NCBI RefSeq assembly: GCF_000247695.1
Contig: NW_004624801.1
Span: 703,911-767,910 of the forward strand
Direction: 5' to 3'
DNA length: 64,000 bases
DNA from: Heterocephalus glaber
Taxonomy: Eukaryota; Chordata; Mammalia; Rodentia; Bathyergidae
Each line of letters begins with the position of its first letter. The stretch's first letter is position 1. Of this stretch, positions 1-11,695 are shown one piece after another. Below the pieces are notes generated by a model. The model was given only the letters and a program-made list of their open reading frames with translations, was not told the origin of the DNA and did not search any database. Made by a program: the position numbers and the translations under genes.

Positions 1-17
1 AAAGACAAGGCGTTCTG

Positions 18-100
18 GCCGGGGTTTTAGCTCAGTGGTTCCGGCGCCTGCCTCACAAGCGCAAGGTGCCGAGTTCAATCCCCAGTACCAAAAAAAAAAA
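18..100 (+). mobile_element. ID-type SINE (tRNA-derived)
   Basis: A near full-length ID SINE with a Pol III A box (TAGCTCAGTGG), a B box-like segment (GAGTTCAATCCCC) and a pure A tail. It is flanked by a 17-bp direct repeat (1-17 and 101-117) with one mismatch, which I read as the target-site duplication made by L1 machinery. It belongs to the window's GTGGTTCCGCCGCCTGCCTC subtype. It is a retrotransposed copy, not a tRNA gene. Confidence 0.93.
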
Positions 101-117
101 AAAGACAAGGAGTTCTG

Positions 118-2219
118 TATATTAAATCAAAAATGTTCATCTGCATAAAATTTTTGAGATATAAAGACTTTTTAGAAATAATTTCAGATATCTCATTCTA
201 AAATGATATTACTTAGAGTTAGTCACTATGATAAATATTTTCTGACCAAAGTATTTTGCAAAACATATCTGTACTCATGAGTTCAGATACTTTAAAAGTG
301 TTCTTTCTAAGTGAAGACCTAAAAATTGCTGAGCCAAATGGGACCAAATATTTGTGATACATTTACAGAAGTATATGCACCCAAATGCTTTGACATACAC
401 CCCTATATATACACACACGTGTGTGTATCTGAAAATAAACTGACAAAAATGATGCCATTTCTTGCATAGGACTAATAAGTGGTATTTTGCTCTCATAATT
501 TTATTTTCTTCTATATCCTAAATTTCTCATACTAAATGTTTCTTTATGATGAATCCAAATGGAGATTTTAGAATTTCCTTCTGTGACAGTTTCCTGAGAT
601 AAAATGATAACTGTATCCTTTCAGACTTCATATGATTCTGATATAAAAATGATTCACTAGAAGAGTATATTTATTTAAAGATGACACATTGTATTCATCC
701 ATTGAGCACAACCCAGAGAAGACTGAAATGTGGTGTGTTATTATAGTTTTCCCAGTGAATGGAAATTGTCAGTAGTCATTGCCAAGAATAACGCCTTACA
801 CCTTTGAGCTTGCCACACAGACCATGTAATACATATTACTATCCAAATGTTGCTGGAAAATCTGAAGACATTTTAGATGCTTTTTCAAGAGTGAGCCAAG
901 TGTTCTTATCAGAGTAAAGAGTTCTATGTGCATCCTCCCAAAACATAAAGGGACACTGTGGCCTGGGCTCTGGACTTCCCATGCTTGGCACGTCGGGGAC
1001 TGTGGCTCCATAATTGGAACAGAAAGGGGAGAAAGGAGAAATCGTTCCCTGTAGGGGACATGGACTTGGCACTGGCTGGGCCGTTTCTCAATATTTCAGC
1101 AACTGAATTTCTCATTTCTCTGTGTCGACAGTTCTGAGTAACATAGTAGGACCCAGGAGAGTATTTAAAATCTAACTTTTTAAATAGGTAGCTTTTCCAG
1201 GCAAGAAGAGCATTTTTTCATTTTAATTCCTGTCATTACCCAAAGGAAAAAAATATGTCTATGTATATATGTATGTGTATATATAGAAAATGCATTTACT
1301 TTTGTGCATTTAAGTTCAAATTTTTGAGGTCATTCTTTTTTTCCAAATAATTGCTGTGCACTGTTCCTTGTTTAGATCTAGGTTTCAATAGCTTACCCTT
1401 AATAGACAGAATAGATTTTACAAAATGCTATGATTTGAATTTTACAAAAATGAGGTTAACTCTTTCTGTTTGAAGTGATATCCTACAGAAAAAAAAGGTC
1501 ATTCGAATGTTTCTAAATTGCAGAATAAAAATATGGAAAGTTTCTGTAAAAAGCATATTCTAAAATTTAGAGGAAAAACCAAATAGAATATTGTGAAGTT
1601 AACCAGAAAAATAAGATGTAGCCATCATTTCTTGTGTCAGTGTGACCCACAGCCACGGGTCTATAGCAGGAGTCACCTGGGAGAGTCTGATGTCATATGC
1701 TCAGCAGTTTTCTAAGAGAATAATCAATGGTCCTCATAAGTCTTTATGTTATTTACAGGAACGAAGTAGTGTTCATTTTTATGCCCAATCTCTCTATGAA
1801 TATCAAACTGTTTTAGAGAGGACTATGTCTTGGAGTGAGAGGACCTAATAGAAATAGCACCAACTTGGCTGAAGAGTGCTCTTCGTTGTTTTTCTTTTTT
1901 TATTTGTCCTCATCTAGTTATGTGATGAGATGCATATAATCAGCAATGAATAGTTTACAAATAAACTTTCTGTGAAAATAATACACTCTGGTACAATTAT
2001 ACATGTTGGTTGTATTAGCAGAACTCCAGGAAAAATGAGAATGGGCCCCAATATCATAGAAAATTCATAATGCTAGGACCGAGATTATTTTTAAAATCAC
2101 ATCAAAGCTGGAAGCAATATCTCCAACCCAACAATGAAAATTTGAATTCATTTGAGCAAAAATAACCTGCTTCTTTTCTGGAAAACAATCACCAGAGAAG
2201 GGTTTATATTATGCAGGTT
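118..2219. other. Unannotated AT-rich spacer
   Basis: I see no gene or recognisable repeat here beyond a short CA/GT palindromic patch near 412-426 and a TA/TG-rich patch near 1255-1285. Open frames are short and lack family features. Confidence 0.5.
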
Positions 2220-2239
2220 CAAACCTAATACCTGATCTG

Positions 2240-2590
2240 GATAAGGAGAGGCACTATTGCTAGAATGTGTACCTTTCAAGAAAGATACATTGAAACCCTA
2301 AACTCCAAGGGGTGACATTGGAGGTGGGGCCTTTGGGGAGTGGTTAGATGGTGAAGATGTGCTCTTGTGAACGGCCCTTACAAAAGAAGCTCAAGGGGCC
2401 TCTTATGCCCTTCCATTACATGAGGCTACAGAAGACAGCCCTTCCCAGACACAGAAACTACCAGCACCTGGCTCTTGGATTTCCCAGCCTCCAGAATTGT
2501 GAGAAATATGGTTCTGTCATATGGAAGCCACTCAGATGAGGATGGCATCTTGTTATTGCTGTTTAAACTGACTGAAATGGGACAAGTGAG
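2240..2590 (+). mobile_element. MaLR-type solo LTR (MLT1/MST-like)
   Basis: The word order matches ancient mammalian MaLR LTRs: a block with GAGGTGGGGCCTTTGGGG, then a CCTTACAAAAGA-like block, then CCCAGCCTCCAGAATTGTGAG followed by a GTTTAAACTGAC-like end. The copy is diverged, with no internal region beside it. The subfamily is uncertain. An open frame at 2348-2539 lies inside the LTR and is not taken as a gene. Confidence 0.7.
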
Positions 2591-2599
2591 GTACACTTT

Positions 2600-3692
2600 C
2601 AACTACTGTACTTTAAGTTGGTGGTCATGATCAGGACTAAGTCTGGACAAGCTTCTTCACTCTTGTTTGATTCAGATTCCCTTCGCTAGCACATCACTGC
2701 CTTTTTTATGGAAGACCTCTGGTGGCATGCTATTTTTACTTCAAACATTTCATCATTTGATATTTTGGTCGAAGATGCTGAGGCACAATGAAATCACACA
2801 GTCATGCTGCTCCCCTCATACTTAGAAAAAGATAGGTCTCGGCTTGCTACCGTTGCTTGCTATTGGTATAATATATTCATGTATTTATATTTGCAGAGGC
2901 TGGATTTTTGAAAAAGCCCAACTACTTAGTGACCTAGGGGAGGTACAAGGCAGGGCCACCTTTTGGGATCAGAGATGGGCTTCACAGGAGGGACATGGAT
3001 ATTGGCAGTTTTGAGCTCCCCACCAGATCTTTCCTTAGGCGACGATGGCTCTGCCCTTGACTTCCTAACCCTAAAAGTTGCTGCATCTAACTGTAGTCCT
3101 TAGCCAATTCATGTTTTTAAATTTGTTTCTTCCATATTTGATAAGGCAGGAAATATTAAAAGATGCTTCCCATGATGTGGTGGTATAGAGCACTGGTCCT
3201 GCTCGTCTTCCCAGGGGCCCATGTGGGTACAGAGAGACCAGGAACAACTTCAGGAAAGACATAAATAAATCTTCTAAGGGGACATTGCCAGTGAAGCATG
3301 GCAGATGGCTCATATACCTTTATTTTATATCCCTCTTCAAGCCCCAGCAAAACAACGGCAGGGCATAAAGTAAAGGAAAGAACCCACAGAGACAAGAAAA
3401 CTGGAGAGGACTCAACTGCATTTCAGAAATTTCAGCAGATTACAAGAAAACCACAGATGCAAAAGATGAACTGACTCAGCAGATAGTAAGAATTTACAGT
3501 CTATGAGGCTGATGAGAATTTGATGATGAAGCACACCCAAGAGCTCTAAAAACTTTCTGACACAGAAGGTTCCTCAGAGACAATAGACACTGCTTAGGGG
3601 TAGGGTAGGGTAGAGTACTGAATAAATACAAAGTGCTTGAATTTGGTACAAAATATCCGGACTCCCATAATGTGCAGAATCAGTTTACTGTC
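2600..3692. other. Unannotated spacer
   Basis: No gene recognised. Overlapping minus-strand frames at 3071-3395 have no domain I know. A short GGGTA-rich patch lies at 3597-3616. Confidence 0.45.
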
Positions 3693-3805
3693 TTTCATCT
3701 TACACTTAATCTTGACCAACAATTCTTACCTGAAGAAACTAAATGCAAGGTGCCTTAGAAGCAGAAGTGGAGCTCAAATCCGCAGCCATGGTGCATAGGT
3801 TGAAA
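3693..3805 (+). mobile_element. MIR SINE, diverged
   Basis: Matches the middle of MIR in order: an ATCTTACACTTAATC-like region, then GAAGAAACTAAATGCAAGG, then GCAGAAGTGGAGCTCAAATC. This is the usual succession of a 'gaggaaactgaggc' block and a 'ggcagagctgggattcgaac' block. Highly mutated, as expected for this ancient family. Confidence 0.65.
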
Positions 3806-4384
3806 AGACCTTACATACAACCCCCTGTGCCCCATAATTCCTATCTCCCAGTATCAGCACCATTGCAATGTGGTTGGAAATGTGAATGATTTATAGCCAT
3901 TTGACTGTCATCAAGTTGACCTTGTTTCTCTTTTGATCATGAAATCATTCATGATTTTTAAAGTCAAATGAAATTTTGAGACAGAGAAAGATGGCAAGTA
4001 GAAAACTGGGGTATTGTTTAAGACTAATATTGAGTAACAGATATGATTCGAGGCAGCTTGGATGGAAATAATTCAAATATGTTTACAATGAAGTGCTGCC
4101 TCTCTCCTGTAGTCCGTTTATTTTTTTTTTTAGGTCACACTCCCCAAGAAATAGACTCTGAGACAGAGTCTAGAAGATGTAGTGAAGAGTCCTCTTGAGA
4201 CAATGACTTATATAAAGCAAGTGCAGCAGGACTAGATGGAGGAAAACCTGACGAGAGATGTAGGTTCAACAGGGCTTCCACCAGTCCTCATAAACTCTAC
4301 AGTTGGAACGGAACTTCAGACATGGAAAAGAGAGAATCCTTGCACATAAGTTAGTGTAGTCATTATGAGAAGCAGTAGGAAGGG
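3806..4384. other. Unannotated spacer
   Basis: No repeat or gene recognised apart from a short T run near 4120-4131. Confidence 0.45.
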
Positions 4385-4740
4385 TGAGGCCAGCACTGAA
4401 AGACAGATCCCACATGATCTCACTCCTACATGAAATCTAAGTGTTGATCTTATAAAAGTAGAGAATAGAAGTCTAGTTACCAGAGGTTGGGACACTTATA
4501 GTTGTTGATCAAAGGATACAAAATTTCAGTGAGGAGAATGAAGTTCAAGAGATCTATTGCGCATAGTGGCTAAAGTTAATGCCAATTTATGACATACTTG
4601 AAAAATGCTGAGAGTGCATATTGTGTTCTCACCAAAAAATGAGAACTATGTAAGATAACTTGTATGTTAATTAGCTAGAATTAGTCATTCTATGATGCAC
4701 ATGCACTTCAAAACATCATGTTGTAAATAGTAACATACTT
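4385..4740 (+). mobile_element. Ancient L1 (L1M-type) 3' end
   Basis: Sense-strand L1 3' UTR of the older mammalian kind, recognisable by the succession GATCTCACTCCTACATG, AGTTACCAGAGGTTGGG, ACAAAATTTCAGTGAGGA, TTGTGTTCTCACCAAAAA and AAAACATCATGTTGTA. The tail is interrupted by the B1-dID SINE at 4741-4945 and seems to resume at 4946-4980 (ATTATAATTTTATCTGTC). Confidence 0.75.
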
Positions 4741-4945
4741 TTTATTTTTGTAGTACTGGTGATTGTATAGAGGCTTGTGCATGCAATGCAAGTGCTCTAC
4801 CACTGAGCTACATCCTCACCCCTGTTTAAATTTTATTTTGAGACAGGACCTTGCTAAGTTACTCAAGCTGGCATTGACCTGGTGATCTTCCTGCCTCAGC
4901 CTCCTCAGTAAGTGTGATTAGAGGCATGCATCATCAGGCCTGGAG
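4741..4945 (-). mobile_element. Composite B1-dID SINE
   Basis: Antisense composite SINE. The ID half is at the left (GTACTGGTGATTG ... CTACCACTGAGCTACATCC) and the 7SL-derived B1 half at the right (GAGACAGGACCTTGCTAAG ... CCTGCCTCAGCCTCCTCAG ... AGAGGCATGCATCATCAGGC). In sense the order is B1 then ID, as in squirrel-related rodents. It is inserted in the tail of the L1 to its left. Confidence 0.85.
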
Positions 4946-4980
4946 ATTATAATTTTATCTGTCAACAAAAGGAAAGATTG

Positions 4981-5294
4981 AAGGAAGAATTGTGAGGGGG
5001 GAGGAAGATGAGAAGCAGAGGGAGGCAGAAAGGAAAGCCTCATGTCAAAGCAAAGGGGCCAGATCTGCTGCATATTTACACCCCTGGATATGGACTTCCC
5101 CAGGGAAGGGGGGTAACTCTAGGTAAGACAGCACACTCCAGCCAAGGGCAGGTCTGGGTGGGATTCAGCATAGTCTGTAGCCAACTCTTTTGGTTCCTAA
5201 AGAAGACATTGGATCCTGAAGTGGAGATTCTAGTCAGAGTGCTAGAAACAGACTCATTACATAATAATCTCCTTAACCTAACTCCAGCCCTTTT
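4981..5294. other. Unannotated spacer, purine-rich at left
   Basis: Purine-rich over 4990-5035. The 112-codon plus-strand frame beginning at 5008 runs into the poly-T end of the neighbouring L1 and has no recognisable domain. Confidence 0.45.
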
Positions 5295-6803
5295 CATTAT
5301 TTTTATTTTTTATTTTTTCTTGAATTTTTTTATTAGTACATTTTAGGTATACAATTCATTTACGTTTATCATTAGGTGCTTGTACCTGTACATGATGTAT
5401 CTTGGTTCTTATTTTTTCCCCATTACCTGTGTGCCCTTCACCCTCTCTACCCTTCCCTACTTACATAGACTTCGTTTCCATTTTTTTCTTTTCTCATAAT
5501 TTTTCCTTTCCATTCTTTCCTTTCCCCATCTCCTCCCACCTCCACTACCCCTTTGGACCTTTTCCTATTTCAAAGTATCAATTATTAGTTATTAATCTTT
5601 TTAATCCTTCTTTACACTTTCAGTTTCTCACACTAGAGAAACTATTCGGTATTTACACATGTCTGTCCTATTTATTTCACTTAAGAGTATGGCCTCAATA
5701 TGCATCCATTTAGCTATAAATGACTCTAGTTTCTCATTCTTTATGGCTGAGTAGTACTCCATTTTATTAAAAAACCACATCTTCTTTATCCAGTTTCCAG
5801 TTGATAGGCACTTGGGCTGTTTCTAAGTTTTAGCTATTACAAACTGTTCTGCTATAAACATGGGTGCACATATATCTCTGTGGTATGATTCTTTTAATTC
5901 TTTTGGGAAAATACCCAGCAGGGAAGTAGCTCGGTCAAATGGGACCTCTAGCCCTGGTTCTTTGAGGTATCCCCACACTGATTTCCACAGTGGTTGCACC
6001 AGTCTGCACTCCCACCAACAATGGAGAAGGGTTCCTTTCTCTCCACACTTCTGCCAGCATTTGTTATTGGTTGATTTCTTACAGCAGCCATTCTTTCTGG
6101 GGTGAGGTGGAATCTCAGTGTTGTTTTCATCTGCATCTCTTGAATGATCAGTGATGTTGTACATTTTTTTCATATGTTTATTTGCTGCTTTTACTTGTCT
6201 GAGAAATGTCTGTTCATTTCAGAAGCCCATTTTTGAAATGGGTCTTTGAATTTGGGGGGTCTGATTTTTTTCACTTCTTTATATATTCTAAATAGTAACC
6301 CTTTGTCTGAGGTACAGCTGCTAAATTTTTTTTCCCACATTGTAGGTTGTCTGTTAGCTCTGTTGGTAGTTTCTCTTGCAGTGCAGAAGCTTTTTAATAA
6401 GATGAAATCCCAGTTGTTGATTCTTTCTGCTAGTTCCCATGCTATTGAGGTTTTGTTCATAAAGTCTTTTCCTATGCCAATATCTTTAAGAGTTCTACCT
6501 AACTTGTCTTCCACCAAGTTTAGTATTTTGTCTCAATATTTAGATCTTTAATGCACTTCAATCTCAGTTTAGTGCATGGTGATAGATATGGGTCTAGTTT
6601 TAATCTCTGGCAGGTTGAAATCCAGTTTTTCCAACACTATTTATTAAATAGGTTATCTTTCCTCCAATGAGGACGGTTGGCTCCTTTGTCAAAGATAAAG
6701 TGGTTGAGTATGTCTGAAGTTGTTTCTGTGTCTTCTAATCTATTCCACTGATCCTCGGGTCTGTTTCTTTGCCAGTACCATGCTGTTTTTATCACAGTAG
6801 CTT
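5295..6803 (-). mobile_element. 5'-truncated L1, antisense
   Basis: A 1.5-kb L1 3' part in reverse orientation. The left end is T-rich (the reversed A-rich tail), followed by the 3' UTR with the shared block TACATTTTAGGTATACAATT. ORF2 C-terminal sequence extends rightward to about 6803, where L1 similarity stops after TACCATGCTGTTTTTATCAC. No TSD was found by eye. Other copies of this 3' end lie at 12.2, 37.5 and 41.6 kb. Confidence 0.92.
5600..6803 (-). pseudogene. L1 ORF2 C-terminal fragment, broken
   Basis: Reverse-strand translation gives the C-terminal part of L1 ORF2p (endonuclease/reverse transcriptase). Landmarks are RINNWDFILLKSFCTARET in the 6517-6191 segment, then [20 protein letters not shown] and [16 protein letters not shown] in the 6173-5823 segment. 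The C-terminal CX3CX7HX4C-like cysteine-histidine motif is visible. The two segments are in different frames, so there is a frameshift near 6180. Further stops fall below 5823, where the rest of the ORF2 end (around 5600-5820) is still recognisable. The whole N-terminal endonuclease and RT core are missing through 5' truncation. It cannot encode a working protein. Confidence 0.9.
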
Positions 6804-8204
6804 AAGTGAATAGATAGTAATTGACTCTTATTTACATTTTTCTTGGAAAGAAACAATTTCTGTATATTTAATTATTTTTAAGCATATTTTCTTATAGGGT
6901 ATCATTCTTTATCATAAGATGTTTAAAATAGATGAAAACAAATAGTAAATACAGTGCATAAATAGTTACCGTGTGGGAGAAAACCTTTTGCTTTTGGCAT
7001 AAGAATGCAATCTGTTAGTACATGATTTTTATTACAGTCAGCCATGAATGGAAAAAGTAAGATAAAGCCCTTTGATGTTTCCTGATAAGGCCTTTTCAAG
7101 TCAATTATATTCTAGCTAAGTTGCAAGGTCACATCAGTGGAATCATAAAAAGTGGATTATATTTTATAAGAATTAACAATAATCTTTTAAAACTAAATTA
7201 TCTAGAGGATGGACATAGCTTGTAAACTAGCTGTGAAAGAAGCGTGAAGAGGCTGGGAAAGAATATCCAATATGCATTATGAGCTATATTCTTAATATTT
7301 TCAAGGTGAACATCATATAATTGTTTCTAGATTTTATCTGTATTGAACAAGAAACAGCTTAGTAAATACCTCTTCAAAGTGATGTACTGTAACCTATTTT
7401 CTTAAGGAGGTGCTGTGTTCAGTAATTTTGGCTTCTGCCTTATCTTTCAGCAAAGCTAAGTTAATGGATATAATGTTTACAGTTTTCTGTTGTATAACAG
7501 CATATAATTCTCACACTGAGAAAAATAGAAATATTTGCTTTGATGTAGTTAAATAATTGTAGGTTTAAATAACATCCCCAATTTTTTCTTCTTTTTTGAA
7601 CTGCTGTTTTCAATTTTAGCCTCTTTTCTAAATTAAATATTTAAAACATAAGAAAAATCCCTGACACATATCAACTTTAAATGGTTATTGGTGATGCTCT
7701 TTCAAAGATATTTCATTAATATCACTATTAACATCGCAAATCACCATAAATAGTCTGAAATCAGATTCAGCTGAAATAACATTTTCCCCTAGGTAAATTA
7801 CTGGACATGGTATTCCAATATATTCTTTATGAACAGATACTGACACTTAATTTTTATTTCTACTTTTCGGGGACAAGAATTCTATATTCTGAGCAAATAA
7901 TCTTGACTGAATTGATGGAAACATTGTTAATTGTGGGTGGAAAACTACCAGCAAATATTAGTTCCATCATGAAACATTACATGTGTCTGTTTCCAAGAAT
8001 CCACAATGTTTATCTTTCTGATGATAGGGAACTAGGTGCTTAGGATATTGAGACAGCATAATTTCCTAGGCGTTGCTCTTGGGAGGGAAATATATTTCCA
8101 TTAGACTCAGAGTTGGTGGAACAAAAACAAAGAATAAAATTTCCTAGTCTATTCTCCTCACTTCTATAATTTGAAAACCATAATTCTCTATACTCCATAT
8201 TGTT
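6804..8204. other. Unannotated AT-rich spacer
   Basis: No repeat recognised. A 78-codon plus-strand frame at 7807-8043 has no known domain and no supporting splice or promoter context. Confidence 0.45.
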
Positions 8205-8400
8205 TTTATATTCAAAATATTTTATTTGTATTGTACATATATTTTTATTAATTGTTATATTTATTTATTGCTTTACTTTCTCAACAGATTGTAAACTCTA
8301 GAAGAGATCTTGTGAATCTGTTCACTGTTTAATCTCAGTACCCAGAAAAATGCATAGTCTGTTAGAGGTGCCTAATCAATACTGATTAAGTAATGATTGA
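8205..8400 (+). mobile_element. L2 LINE 3' end
   Basis: Matches the L2 3' terminus: TTGTATTGTACATAT, then GATTGTAAACTCTAGAAGAG, TGTTCACTGTTTAATCTCAG, then a 'TAGAGGTGCCTAATCAATA ... TGATTGAAT' end. The 100 bases after it (8401-8505) are unexpectedly similar to the bases after the L2 at 43.75 kb. Confidence 0.7.
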
Positions 8401-8505
8401 ATCAATTACAGAAGAAAACCATTCAGCCATCATTTAAATGCACATAAATATTTAACCACTACAAAATTTCTTAAATATTATGGAAAATAGGTATCTAGCT
8501 CTTAA
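8401..8505 (+). repeat. Tail shared with 43961-44060
   Basis: Downstream of the L2 end. Similar words occur in the same order at 43961-44060: a 'CAGCCA-CATTTA' block, an 'AACCAC ... AAATTTCT' block and 'TCT-GCTCTTA'. Neither copy looks like standard L2 sequence. Confidence 0.6.
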
Positions 8506-8559
8506 GACTGTATGTGCATGTTGATGAAAAGTATGTCCTTTTAAACCCTGTAGTTTACC

Positions 8560-8660
8560 TTGGTGTTCCAGAGCTTGGATCTGAAATCAGGATGCCTTGA
8601 GAATATCTGAACTCACTGTTAGCTACCTGTGTACCACTGAGCAAAGCAACTTACATAGTG
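8560..8660 (+). mobile_element. Possible MIR remnant
   Basis: The order 'GAGCTTGGATCTGAAATC ... TGTTAGCTACCTGTGTACCA ... GAGCAAAGCAACTTA' resembles the MIR core (tagctgtgtgaccttgggcaagt). Weak and heavily diverged. Confidence 0.45.
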
Positions 8661-9215
8661 GGTTTGGTCTGTGCCCTCAAAGATCCCCTTTTCTCATCTA
8701 ATGTTCTTTTCCCTCAACTATTATGAAGATTGGCTGCTAATCTCACACAGCTGCCCTCTTTCTAAGAAATTGCCTTCAAATGAGTGACAGCCACCTCACT
8801 TGATGACTGGGTCTGATAAGGACAAAAAAGACCAGTCTATTTCCTTCGAAGAAACTCTATCTCTGTGGTTTAAGTGAGGCTGCAGAACTCCTCTTGGACC
8901 AAGTTGAATTTGTCTCCCAATAATGCTATACCCTGGTGTAGCTGCTCCTTTTCCTGCCCTGTAGTCCTCACTCCCTTTCTGAGAACACTGCCCCATAACT
9001 GAAAATAAGACACCAGAATCCTTCCAGGCTCTGCTCCTGTTGAATAAAACCTAAGACTTATCATGTCTCTATGCCTTCATAGTCTCAACTCTAAATGTGT
9101 GGGAAAATTGGTTCATTTTTACTGTAAATATATAATAATGGTTAAATAATTGTGATAGAAATCATCATCATTTCTTATTAACTATTTCCATTTAGTTTTT
9201 CCTTAAGCCATAAAA
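8661..9215. other. Unannotated spacer
   Basis: No recognised element. Two overlapping minus-strand frames (8796-9064) are not supported as genes. Confidence 0.4.
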
Positions 9216-9424
9216 ATATATTTTTTTTCTGTACTGGCAGTTGAACCCAGAGCCTTTGCATTGACCTACATCCCAGGTCTTTTTTATATATAATTTTTAT
9301 TTTTCAATTTTGAGACAGGGTCTTCTTGATTGTAAAGTTGTCCAGGCTGGCCTCAGACTTGTGGTCCATTGCCTTAGTTTGTCAGAGTGCTAAGATTACA
9401 AGTGTGTGCCATCATACCTGATAA
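9216..9424 (-). mobile_element. Composite B1-dID SINE
   Basis: Antisense: the ID half first (CTGTACTGGCAGTTGAACCC ... TTGACCTACATCCCAGG), a T/A-rich linker, then the B1 half (TTGAGACAGGGTCTTCTTG ... GTCCAGGCTGGCCTCAGAC ... AAGATTACAAGTGTGTGCC). Same architecture as 4741-4945. Confidence 0.85.
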
Positions 9425-11061
9425 TTTCTTAATTCTCTTCATAGACTCTAATTTCCATCTTATATTTTTGAAAGAAATTAGTCTTACTTGGAGAGTGAAG
9501 ATGCATTCAATATTCAAAAAATATGCTTACTTTCCAATTGACTCAGACATATAGTAGCATAGGGCATTGACATATTTTACACCATTATTTTTTGAGTTCC
9601 AACATAGATGCACAGTGCATCATTTTCTGTGTTCTCCAAGAAATGATTTTTCAACTGGTCAACATTTGGAGTACGAACTAAGATTTTCAAAAGTATATTA
9701 CTCTGTGCATTTGGAAAAGAGCTATAGTGAGCTATAGCCAGCAAAGTAATTATACTTGTTTTCACTATTAGAGAACTCTGTGTGGTGAAAATGTCCTTAG
9801 TGGACAAGAATTACATATTATAGTTTGCTAAAGTTGTTCTTTGGGTCCAGCTCAACGTATGTTCATTAAATCAAAGAACATAAATGGACTTTATTGGAAA
9901 AAGAGATTTACTAGAAGGGATCTGAGACTATGAGAGACTCATCAGAGTTGAATACGTTTGTTTTGGCTTTTGGTTCAGGTTTAATCTGGTCAACTTTTTG
10001 TTTAGAGACCTCTTCTCAATAAAAGAAAACCTGGATATGCTTTTAGAATTTTTCTTATGATTATTTTACTTTTCAAAGTTCAGCACAATAACATATTCAT
10101 GGAATAGATATTTTAGCAGCAATATTAGAGAAAATAAAATATTTGTAACAATAGAAATAAATTGCACAGATTTCCTCATAAAGAAAGAATAATAAACTAC
10201 TTCCTAAATTGTATCCAGTAGATAAGTTACTACTTCCTAAATTGTTGAGAGGGTAAATTTGTTAGAACAACAAAGAGGAATCATTTTCCTTCCTTTTTTT
10301 TGGAAAAGAATGCTATATGAGATCATATGTAATTTTTATTGTACCTAACTATTCAAAAGTAATAATAAAATCAGTTGTATTCGGTTTAATTTAAAATTAT
10401 GTAGTTCTTGCTAAGAGTAATGTCTAGGGCGAGATGGATGACTCGAATTTAAGCATTTGCTATTTATTTAGAAATGTCCCTTTTCTTAGGCCTATGCATA
10501 AACTTCTCTTTCCACACTTCTAAATCAAAATCCTTTCAGAAGATACAGCACATAAGATGGTTTATGTTGAGAATTTAGCTACTGTGTTTTAAAAAATCAT
10601 TTGGCTTAATTATATTTATTGACAAAGCAGATACACTTGATCATATGATAATCATCACATTTACTGTTTGTTTGCTGTGTCTATTATTCCTCTATCTATT
10701 ATATTCTACAATTATTTTGATTTTTCTGTTGTATTTTTTCTGATAACTTGAAGCATTTTTGATAGAGGGACATTTAATAAATTGCACATGATACATTTTC
10801 TATTTTATTTCTTTACATAACATCTGCTGATTCCTTTTATGAGAAATAAAAGAAGTAATATAATTCCATATAAACTCAAATTCATCACCCATCTTTTTAG
10901 TCATCTTATTACACTTCTCTGTACCTTTCAAAGTACACTTTAAGCTTCATTTACCACTTCAAAGTGATATCAGACTCATCTAATATATAAAACAAAATGC
11001 TCTAGGTGCTCACAACCCCAATTTCTTCCTCTAGCTTCTCTTATCTTGGTTTTCATTTTGT
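9425..11061. other. Unannotated AT-rich spacer
   Basis: No gene or family assigned. It contains a 17-bp exact direct repeat (10196-10212 and 10229-10245). Confidence 0.45.
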
Positions 11062-11074
11062 TATATTTGTTATG

Positions 11075-11160
11075 GGCCAGGGATTTAGCTCAGTGGTTTC
11101 GCTGCCTGCTGCGCATGCTCAAGGACCCGAGTTCGATCCCCGGTACCAAAAAATCAAACA
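11075..11160 (+). mobile_element. ID-type SINE (GTGGTTTCG subtype)
   Basis: Complete ID element with intact A box (TAGCTCAGTGG) and B box (GAGTTCGATCCCCGGTACC). The flanks TATATTTGTTA (11062-11072) and TATATTTATTA (11169-11179) are a probable TSD with one mismatch. Carries the CTGCTGCGCATGC variant of the anticodon-arm region. Confidence 0.92.
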
Positions 11161-11179
11161 AAACCTACTATATTTATTA

Positions 11180-11678
11180 CATAGTTATACACGTGCTGTC
11201 TATAAGCAGAATTGTCTACTTTTTGCTTTAGTCCTAGAACTACAAATAAATTGAGTTAAGTGCTCATACACATTATTTTTTTCTTAAAAGTTATATTATT
11301 CATCTTTCCATTGAATTCTGTTTATTTGCCTTCCCTTGTTCATAACTCTAGAAGCTTCTCCTGAACTTTGCTAATCATCTTGTATCCTCCTTTGAAATCT
11401 TCCTAAAGACTAATCTGACACAGGAAAGGTATGTGTCAGGTAAAATGGAAAAGATAGAACATGACATTTTGAAAACTGACCCTACTGCTCCCACAATTTT
11501 CTTATTAACATATTGTTAGTGAGGTTTTTTAAAACTTTATTATTTGAGCCAATTTGAGGTAAGATATTTTTACTTGCTCTAATGTAATCATAATTTTTAG
11601 AGTAAGTTGTCAAGTTTGAACAACTAACCAAAAAAAAAAAAAAAAAAATGGATTTCTAATCTAAGTCTTTTGTTTCTG
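11180..11678. other. Unannotated spacer with A18 run
   Basis: No gene seen. A homopolymer A run lies at about 11631-11648; no SINE body precedes it. Confidence 0.45.
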
Positions 11679-11695
11679 AAAGCTCACTTTTTCAC

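Noticed and set aside
3597..3616. Telomere-like GGGTA repeats
   Set aside because: Only three GGTAGG-like units, not TTAGGG; no interstitial telomere array.
5402..5713. 103-codon plus-strand frame with hydrophobic, membrane-like residues
   Set aside because: Antisense to a purine-rich L1 3' UTR. The same spurious frame appears at 41621-41901 and 37485-37790 in other L1 copies.
7807..8043. Possible small gene (78 codons)
   Set aside because: No domain, no splice or promoter context, AT-rich sequence where such frames arise by chance.
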